From assembly GCF_947488515.1 (NCBI RefSeq), contig NZ_CANKZF010000001.1, positions 1,302,001 to 1,366,000 on the forward strand: a DNA stretch of 64,000 nt. Reading direction: 5' to 3'. The notes beneath the pieces are model-generated. The model saw nothing but the letters and a program-made list of their open reading frames with translations. It was not told where the DNA came from and made no database searches. A program made the translations under genes and the position numbers. This DNA is from an uncultured Nocardioides sp. Lineage in GTDB: Bacteria; Actinomycetota; Actinomycetes; Propionibacteriales; Nocardioidaceae. Position 1 is the stretch's first letter. Each line of letters opens with the position of its first letter. Below are positions 58,779 to 64,000 of the stretch, piece after piece.

Positions 58779-60317
58779 TCAGCGGGCGTACGCCTCGAGC
58801 TCGCCGGCGAGGTCGGCGTTGGCCCGACCGACCACGAGGGTGCCGTCGCCGGTGTGCTCCATCGAGCCGATCTCGGCCTCCTGGTGGATCCGGTTGACCA
58901 GGTCGCCGCGCTCGTAGGGCAGCAGCACGTCGAACTCCACCTGCGGCCGGGGCAGCTCGGACTCGACGGTCCGCAGCGCGTCGTCGATGCCCTCGCCGGT
59001 CCTGGCGCTCACCACCACGCTGTGCGGCTCGCGCGCCCGCAGCCGGCTGATCACCATCGGGTCGGCGGCGTCGGCCTTGTTGATCACGATGATCTCGGGG
59101 ACCTTGTCCGCACCGATCTCGGCGAGCACCTCGCGCACCGCGGCGATCTGGCCCTCGGGGTCGGGGTGCGACCCGTCGACGACGTGCAGGAGCAGGTCGG
59201 AGTCGGCGACCTCCTCCAGCGTCGAGCGGAACGCCTCGACGAGGCCGTGCGGGAGGTGGCGCACGAACCCGACCGTGTCGGACATCGTGTAGATGCGGCC
59301 GTCACTGGTCGTCGTACGCCGCGTGGTGGGGTCGAGGGTCGCGAACAGGGAGTCCTCCACGAGGACGCCCGCGTCGGTCAACCGGTTGAGGAGCGAGGAC
59401 TTGCCCGCGTTGGTGTAGCCGGCGATCGCGACGCTGGGGATGTGGTTGCGACGCCGCGACTGGCGCTTGACGTCGCGGGTGCCGCGCATCTCCTTGAGCT
59501 CGCGGCGCAGCTTGGCGATCTTGGTGTTGATGCGGCGCCGGTCGGTCTCGATCTTGGTCTCGCCGGGACCGCGGCCACCGATGCCGTCACCGCCGGCGGC
59601 ACGGCCACCGGCCTGGCGGGAGAGGTTGCCACCCCAGCCGCGGAGGCGCTGCTTCATGTACTGCAGCTGCGCCAGCTCGACCTGCGCCTGGCCCTCCTTG
59701 GACTTCGCGTGCTGGGCGAAGATGTCGAGGATCAGCGCGGTCCGGTCGACGACCTTGACCTTGATCTTGTCCTCGAGGTTGCGCAGCTGGCTGGGCGCGA
59801 GCTCGCCGTCGCAGATCACCGTGTCGGCGCCGGTCGCCTGGACGATCTCGCGGATCGCCTCGACCTTCCCGCGACCGATGAAGGTCGCCGGGTCGGGCGA
59901 CTGGCGGCGCTGGAAGACGGCCTCCAGCACCTCGGAGCCGGCGGTCTCGGCGAGCAGCGCGAGCTCGGCCATCGAGTTCTCCGCGTCGGTCACGGTGCCG
60001 CCGGTCCACACGCCGACGAGCACGACCTTCTCCAGGCGGAGCTGGCGGTACTCGACCTCGGTGATGTCCTCGAGCTCGGTGCGCAGGCTCGCCACGCGTC
60101 GCAGGGCGTGCCGCTCGGCCAGCTCCTGGGCGCCGATCGTGAGCTCCTCGGGGTCGGCGTCGTCGTAGCCGCCGTCGTCGGCGTAGCCGGACTCGCCGAA
60201 CTCATCGAAGGGCGCGTCGTCCTCGAGCAGCTCGTCGTCGAGCTGGATCGTGTCGTCGTCCCAGGCGCGGGTGGCGTCGAGGGCGTCACGGAGGTTGAAG
60301 TCAGGTGCGTTCGTCAT
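58779..60317 (-). CDS. hflX: GTPase HflX
   Basis: The 512-residue protein has the HflX N-terminal domain (VLVGVWTGG, ELALLAETAGSEVLEAVFQRR, TFIGRGKVEAI), a glycine-rich linker (QAGGRAAGGDGIGGRGPGETK), and a Ras-like G domain: G1 AGYTNAGKSSLLNRL, G3 TLDPTTRR/SDTVGFVRHLPH, G4 VINKADAADP. HflX binds the 50S subunit and splits stalled or idle 70S ribosomes, especially after heat. An acidic N-terminal extension (residues 1-60, DDELLEDDAPFDEFGESGYADDGG) is longer than in E. coli and common in actinobacteria. In this group hflX lies near dapF, as here. Confidence 0.96.
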   Translation of the reverse strand: MTNAPDFNLRDALDATRAWDDDTIQLDDELLEDDAPFDEFGESGYADDGGYDDADPEELTIGAQELAERHALRRVASLRTELEDITEVEYRQLRLEKVVLVGVWTGGTVTDAENSMAELALLAETAGSEVLEAVFQRRQSPDPATFIGRGKVEAIREIVQATGADTVICDGELAPSQLRNLEDKIKVKVVDRTALILDIFAQHAKSKEGQAQVELAQLQYMKQRLRGWGGNLSRQAGGRAAGGDGIGGRGPGETKIETDRRRINTKIAKLRRELKEMRGTRDVKRQSRRRNHIPSVAIAGYTNAGKSSLLNRLTDAGVLVEDSLFATLDPTTRRTTTSDGRIYTMSDTVGFVRHLPHGLVEAFRSTLEEVADSDLLLHVVDGSHPDPEGQIAAVREVLAEIGADKVPEIIVINKADAADPMVISRLRAREPHSVVVSARTGEGIDDALRTVESELPRPQVEFDVLLPYERGDLVNRIHQEAEIGSMEHTGDGTLVVGRANADLAGELEAYAR

Positions 60318-60348
60318 ATGCCGACAAGGGTAGGTCGCCCGGGCTCAC

Positions 60349-60370
60349 CTGCGCGAACGGTTTCGCGCAG
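60349..60370 (-). terminator. Hairpin after the NYN gene
   Basis: A perfect 9-base stem, CTGCGCGAA with TTCGCGCAG, and a four-base loop lie 20 bases past the NYN-gene stop and before the hflX start. Confidence 0.6.
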
Positions 60371-60389
60371 GGCTGACGCGCGCCCGGCC

Positions 60390-61124
60390 TCAGGCGCGGT
60401 GCCGCCCTGCCGCGACCGAGGGCTCCCCCACGAGCGAGCCCTCGTCCACGAACTCGTCGCACGCCGCCCGCACGTCGTGCGGCGTGTGCCCGGGACCGAC
60501 CACCACGACGCGTACGCCGGCCGCGTGCAGGCGGTGCAGCAGCGGGAGCATCGAGGTCATGTCACCGGCCAGGACGACCTCGTCGACGGCGGCCTCGCGG
60601 GCGATGTCGACCGCGTCGATGGCCAACGCCACCCGCGCCTGCTCGTCGTCGTCGGCGAACTGGTGGAAAGAGTGCAGCCCCTGGCGGCGCAGGTGCTCGA
60701 CCCACGACCCGAGGTCGGAGGAGGTCCAGTCGGCGTAGGCGCGGCACACCGTGATCGAGCCGCGTCCGGGCAGCCGGTCCAGCAGCCCGGCAGCGGCGTC
60801 AGCCGAGATGCGGCGGGCGTCGATCAGCACGGCGACGCGCCTCGCGTGGTCAGGCTCGCCCCCGGCGGGTCGGCGCGGAAGGGTGCGGACCACGGCGGGG
60901 CCGCTCGGTGCGTCCGGGACGAAGACCGGCCGCTCGGCCCTGGCGGTCGTGCCGTCGGACGCGGCCGGGTCAGGCGGCTGCGGCTCGGCGCGCTGCGTCC
61001 CGCCGCGGCGTACCCCCATCCACCGTCGTACGAGCGACGCCAGCTCGTTGTCGTCGCTGTCAGCCGCTGCGCGCGGCTCCACCACGTTGGTCATCGACTC
61101 GCCCCCCACAGGCTGTAGATGCAT
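60390..61124 (-). CDS. NYN (PIN-like) domain protein
   Basis: The 244-residue protein has a disordered, charged N-terminal region with Arg-rich, Pro/Asp/Ala segments (about 1-85). The C-terminal NYN domain has RRVAVLIDARRISADAAAGLL (first Asp), ITVCRAYADWTSSDLGSWV, HSFHQFADDDEQARVALAIDAVDIA, and VDEVVLAGDMTSMLPLLHRLHAAGVRVVVVG (later acidic residues). NYN domains are predicted RNases of the PIN-like fold. The expected acidic residues D-x-D and D-A-V-D are present. The start is uncertain: ATG ending at 61124 follows GAGGGAAG, while ATG ending at 61094 follows GGGGGGCGAG. A short basic N-terminus in the longer form may contact RNA. The target is unknown. Confidence 0.8.
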   Translation of the reverse strand: MHLQPVGGESMTNVVEPRAAADSDDNELASLVRRWMGVRRGGTQRAEPQPPDPAASDGTTARAERPVFVPDAPSGPAVVRTLPRRPAGGEPDHARRVAVLIDARRISADAAAGLLDRLPGRGSITVCRAYADWTSSDLGSWVEHLRRQGLHSFHQFADDDEQARVALAIDAVDIAREAAVDEVVLAGDMTSMLPLLHRLHAAGVRVVVVGPGHTPHDVRAACDEFVDEGSLVGEPSVAAGRHRA

Positions 61125-61149
61125 GCTTCCCTCGGGCACCATCCACCCT

Positions 61150-61180
61150 TTCGGGCGACCCGCGCGCGGGATCTCCCGAA
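61150..61180 (-). terminator. Hairpin after the SDR gene
   Basis: TTCGGG and CCCGAA flank an inner CCCGCGCGCGGG palindrome, 52 bases past the SDR stop. Bulges between the arms make it less stable than the other hairpins. Confidence 0.5.
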
Positions 61181-61232
61181 TCGTGGACGACGGTCTGGAC
61201 CAGTCAGGCAGGCGTCGCGGAGGGGGACGACC

Positions 61233-62009
61233 TCACTTGGGTGGCATCCGGATGCCGCCGTCGACGCGGATCGTCTCGCCGTTCATGTACGAGTTGGTCA
61301 GGCACTCCACGACCATGCTGGCGAGCTCCTCGGCGTGACCGAGGCGCTTCGGGAACAGCACGTTCTGGCCGAGGTTGGCCTTGAACTCGTCGGGGTTGGG
61401 GAACGCGTCGTAGATCGGGGTGTCGATCAGCCCGGGCGCCACGGTGTTGAGCCGGATGCCGGCCGCGGACAGGTCGCGCGCGACGGGGAGGGTCATGCCG
61501 ACGACGCCGCCCTTGGAGGCGGAGTACGACGCCTGGCCGATCTGGCCGTCGAAGGCGGCGACCGAGGCGAGGTTGACGATCGCGCCGCGCTGGCCGTCGG
61601 CGTCGGGCTCGTTGCGGCTCATCACGGTCGCGGCCTGGCGCGTCATGTCGAAGGTGCCGATGAGGTTGATCTCGACGACCTTCCGGAAGGCGTCGAGGTC
61701 GTGCGCCTGCTCCAGCAGCCCGTCGCGACCGATGGTGCGCTGCGCCCAGCCGATGCCCGCGGAGTTCACGCACGCGCGCAGCGGCGCGATCTCGGCGGCT
61801 GCCTCGACTGCGGCCGCGACCTGGTCGGTCTTCGTCACGTCGACGGAGGCGAAGACGCCGCCGATCTCGGCGGCCAGCGCCTCGCCCTTCTCGGCGTTGA
61901 GGTCGGCGACGACGACGACCGCTCCCTTCGCAGCGAGGGCGCGGGCGACGGCGGCACCGATGCCGCTCGCGCCGCCGGTGACGATGGCGGTGGATCCGGT
62001 GATGTCCAT
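61233..62009 (-). CDS. Short-chain dehydrogenase, 3-hydroxyacyl-CoA dehydrogenase (HSD17B10)-like
   Basis: The 258-residue SDR has TGGASGIGAAVARAL (NAD(H) motif), ADLNAEKGEAL (Asp after strand 2, which favours NAD over NADP), CVNSAGIGWAQRT, VNLASVAAFDGQIGQASYSASKGGV (S / Y-x-x-x-K) and RLNTVAPGLIDTPIYD. The whole pattern matches 3-hydroxy-2-methylbutyryl-CoA / 17-beta-HSD type 10-like dehydrogenases involved in branched-chain amino acid and fatty-acid breakdown. Start at the ATG ending at 62009; the upstream extension has no conservation. It precedes the NYN gene on the same strand and follows dapF by 69 bases. Confidence 0.9.
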   Translation of the reverse strand: MDITGSTAIVTGGASGIGAAVARALAAKGAVVVVADLNAEKGEALAAEIGGVFASVDVTKTDQVAAAVEAAAEIAPLRACVNSAGIGWAQRTIGRDGLLEQAHDLDAFRKVVEINLIGTFDMTRQAATVMSRNEPDADGQRGAIVNLASVAAFDGQIGQASYSASKGGVVGMTLPVARDLSAAGIRLNTVAPGLIDTPIYDAFPNPDEFKANLGQNVLFPKRLGHAEELASMVVECLTNSYMNGETIRVDGGIRMPPK

Positions 62010-62078
62010 GATGCGGATGCTAGAGGAGTCGAGTGCGCGGTCCCGCGGCGGATACGACCGCCTCCGCACTCGACCCGG

Positions 62079-62864
62079 TCAGAGGTCGGTGAAGCCCTCG
62101 GCGACGAGCACGGCGGGGCCGGTCATCAGCACCCGGTCGTCCTCGGTCCACACCACGTGCAGCGTCCCGCCCGGGACGTCCACGCGGTACGTCGTCCCGC
62201 GAGGGGCGTCGTCGGCCAGCGCCGTGGCGACGGCCACCGCACATGCGCCGGTGCCGCACGAGCGGGTCTCCCCCGACCCGCGCTCGTGGACGCGCATCGC
62301 GACGTGGCGCTCACCGCGGCGCACCACGAACTCGACGTTGACACCATCGGGGTAGACCGCGTCGTCGTGCTCAGGCGGCTCGACGAGCGGGCCCGGCTCG
62401 GCCAGGTTGTCGACGTAGGCCACGGCGTGCGGGTTGCCCATCGAGACGTGGAGCGCCGGCCACGACCGGCCCATCACCGACACCTCGGTCTCGCCCAGCA
62501 CCTCGGGCGTGCCCATGTCGGCGGTGTACTCGTCGCCGGACCGGTCGAGGACCTTCACCCCGGCGCGGGTCCGGATGCTCATCGGGAAGGCCTCGCCCTC
62601 GCGCTCGTGGAGGTAGCGCGCGAAGACCCGGATGCCGTTGCCGCACATCTCGCTGACCGACCCGTCGGCGTTGCGGTAGTCCATGAACCACCCGTCGCCC
62701 TCACGGACCGCCCGCAGCACCCCGTCGCCGCCGATGCCCGAGCGCCGGTCGCACAGCGCCCGCACCCGCTCGTCGGACAGGTCGCCGTGGAGGGTGCCGT
62801 CGGCGTCGGGCAGCACCACGAAGTCGTTCTCCGTGCCGTGGCCCTTGAGGAAGGGGTAGCTCAC
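62079..62864 (-). CDS. dapF: Diaminopimelate epimerase
   Basis: The 261-residue enzyme interconverts LL- and meso-diaminopimelate, the last step before lysine and the cell-wall cross-link residue. Catalytic cysteines are Cys 74 (SEMCGNGIRVF) and Cys 203 (RSCGTGACAV). Conserved blocks KGHGTENDFVVL at the start, SMGNPHAVAYVD and GVNVEFVV in the middle also match. The two-lobe symmetric fold and length fit DapF. A GTG start ending at 62864 is used because the conserved start 'SYPFLKGHGTEND' begins there. The frame upstream is Arg/Ala-rich shadow sequence. The order hflX ... dapF is shared with mycobacteria. Confidence 0.96.
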   Translation of the reverse strand: MSYPFLKGHGTENDFVVLPDADGTLHGDLSDERVRALCDRRSGIGGDGVLRAVREGDGWFMDYRNADGSVSEMCGNGIRVFARYLHEREGEAFPMSIRTRAGVKVLDRSGDEYTADMGTPEVLGETEVSVMGRSWPALHVSMGNPHAVAYVDNLAEPGPLVEPPEHDDAVYPDGVNVEFVVRRGERHVAMRVHERGSGETRSCGTGACAVAVATALADDAPRGTTYRVDVPGGTLHVVWTEDDRVLMTGPAVLVAEGFTDL

Positions 62865-62892
62865 GCCCCGATTGTGGCAGGCACGGCCACCC

Positions 62893-64000
62893 TCAGCGCG
62901 CGTCGACCACCTTCGCCGAGCCCTTGCCACGACGGCTCGGTTCGGCCACCGCGGTCATCCGGTTCTTCGGGCCGAGCTCGATCGCCGTCGCCGCGCCGAT
63001 CTCGGCAGCGCTGGTGAACGCGTCGCCCGCCGGGACGAGCGTGTGGCCGAGGGCGGTCAGCGCCGGTCCGTAGGTCGCGATGAACTCCGGCTCGGCGGTC
63101 ACGTTGGCGGTGTTGCGCTGCGTCGCGCGCGGCGCCGCGATGGCCTCCTCGATCGTCATGCCGAGGTCGATCCGGTTGACCAGCATCTGCAGCACGGTCG
63201 TGATGATCGTCGAGCCGCCGGGCGAGCCGAGCGCCAGGAACGGCTTGCCGTCCTTGAGCACGATCGTCGGCGACATCGAGCTGCGCGGGCGCTTGCCAGG
63301 CTGGATGCGGTTGGGGTCGGCGGCGTCGTACACCGTCGAGAAGTCGGTGAGCTCGTTGTTGAGCAGGAAGCCGTAGCCCGGCACGACCATGCCCGAGCCG
63401 CCGGTCTGCTCGATGGTGAGGGTGTACTCGACGACGTTGCCCCACTGGTCGGCGACCGTGAGGTTGGTGGTCGAGATGTTCTCGGTGTCGGCGTCGGTCG
63501 TGCCCTTCGCCGACGACGCGGCGGTGCACACGCCGTCGTAGGACGTCACGTCGCCGGCCGGGACCGGCTTGGTCGCTGCCTTCGTCGGGTTCAGCGAGCA
63601 GGCCCGCTCGACGGCGAACCGGTCGTCGAGGAGCCGCTTGGTCGGGACGTCGACGAAGGCCGGGTCGCCGACGTACTTGCCGCGGTCGGCGTAGGCCAGG
63701 GCGCTGGCCTCGAGGTAGTGGTGGAGCGCCTGCTCGGGCGTCATCGCCGAGAGGTCGTAGCGCTCGAGGATGTTGAGCGCCTCACCGACGGTCGTGCCGC
63801 CCGACGACGACGGCGCCATGCCGTAGACGTCGTGGCCGCGGTAGCTCGTCCTCGCAGCGCGCTGCGAGCGGACCTTGTAGTCGCGCAGGTCGCGGGCGGT
63901 GAGCCAGCCGGCGGGCACGGGGAGGTCGGTGTTCTTGGTCGTGCGCGGCTTGCGCACCACCTCCGACATGAGCCGCGCCAGCTTGCCGCGGTAGAACGCC
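62893..64000 (-). CDS. Gamma-glutamyltransferase, C-terminal part (5' end outside window)
   Basis: About 369 residues of a gamma-glutamyltranspeptidase are visible, with the N-terminus beyond the window edge. The mid region has GWLTARDLRDYKV and MAPSSSGGTTVGEALNILE. The self-processing and nucleophile region reads ENISTTNLTVADQWGNVVEYTLTIE. Here the usual TTHxS becomes T-T-N-L-T: the catalytic Thr (first of the pair) is kept but the following His is Asn. The C-terminal small subunit has GYGFLLNNELTDF, KRPRSSMSPTIV, and GSPGGSTIITTVLQMLVN, all typical of the family. These enzymes hydrolyse or transfer the gamma-glutamyl group of glutathione or similar thiols and peptides, usually outside the membrane. 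It is 28 bases upstream of dapF on the same strand. Confidence 0.92.
   Translation of the reverse strand, partial: AFYRGKLARLMSEVVRKPRTTKNTDLPVPAGWLTARDLRDYKVRSQRAARTSYRGHDVYGMAPSSSGGTTVGEALNILERYDLSAMTPEQALHHYLEASALAYADRGKYVGDPAFVDVPTKRLLDDRFAVERACSLNPTKAATKPVPAGDVTSYDGVCTAASSAKGTTDADTENISTTNLTVADQWGNVVEYTLTIEQTGGSGMVVPGYGFLLNNELTDFSTVYDAADPNRIQPGKRPRSSMSPTIVLKDGKPFLALGSPGGSTIITTVLQMLVNRIDLGMTIEEAIAAPRATQRNTANVTAEPEFIATYGPALTALGHTLVPAGDAFTSAAEIGAATAIELGPKNRMTAVAEPSRRGKGSAKVVDAR

Overview
This window looks like a chromosomal segment of a high-GC actinobacterium, most likely Nocardioides or a close relative in the Nocardioidaceae. The clues are very GC-rich codon use throughout, a DUF222-HNH (13E12-type) endonuclease, LexA sites of the actinobacterial type TCGAAC-N4-GTTCGA, class II (NrdJ) ribonucleotide reductase beside nrdR, and the order nrdR - LysM gene - lexA - hflX - dapF. 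As I recall it, that order matches Mycobacterium tuberculosis. Taxonomy is an inference, since no rRNA or tRNA gene is visible.

Layout. 1-6 kb holds the end of an SDR gene, two unrecognised proteins, a gene broken by several frameshifts, the HNH endonuclease with a LexA-like site over its promoter, a nucleotide-kinase gene with one frameshift, and a lower-GC pair (DUF4234 membrane protein, Ltp-repeat lipoprotein). 6-16 kb holds a YbjN-like protein, a zinc alcohol dehydrogenase, a TetR/VC0807 operon divergent from an acyl-ACP desaturase, a cupin, and a flavin monooxygenase followed by a LuxR regulator. 15-33.5 kb is a regulator-rich accessory block: two SARP-type (BTAD + AAA) regulators, a hemerythrin operon, an MMPL transporter, a MalT-like LuxR regulator heading membrane-protein genes, two BBE-type FAD oxidases and a small exported protein. 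33.5-41 kb carries a two-component system and a large secreted S8 protease divergent from a TrmB/LuxR-type regulator. 41-64 kb is more conserved core: nrdJ, nrdR, PKD and DUF6318 exported proteins, LysM protein, lexA, DinG-type helicase, SecDF fusion, M14 carboxypeptidase, hflX, a NYN-domain protein, an SDR, dapF and the end of a gamma-glutamyltransferase gene.

The main discovery candidate is a five-promoter regulon. Five places carry three direct repeats at exactly 11-bp spacing with a CAAG core: upstream of the hemerythrin operon (16707-16739), the MMPL gene (20206-20238), FAD oxidase 1 (29602-29634), FAD oxidase 2 (31035-31067) and the exported protein (32979-33011). In every case the repeat reads CAAG toward the downstream gene. 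Three or more direct repeats at 11 bp is the known architecture of SARP-family operators, and every one of these genes sits beside or one gene away from one of the two SARP genes.

Other regulatory structure stands out. The nrdR promoter has two NrdR-box-like sites 31 bp apart and two DnaA boxes. LexA boxes sit before lexA, before the LysM gene (three) and before the HNH gene. Inverted-repeat operator candidates sit between tetR and the desaturase and between the S8 protease and its regulator. Two different families of palindromic intergenic repeats occur at 46938-47217 and 51547-51640. Many convergent gene ends are closed by near-perfect hairpins. I found no CRISPR array, insertion sequence, prophage, tRNA or rRNA.
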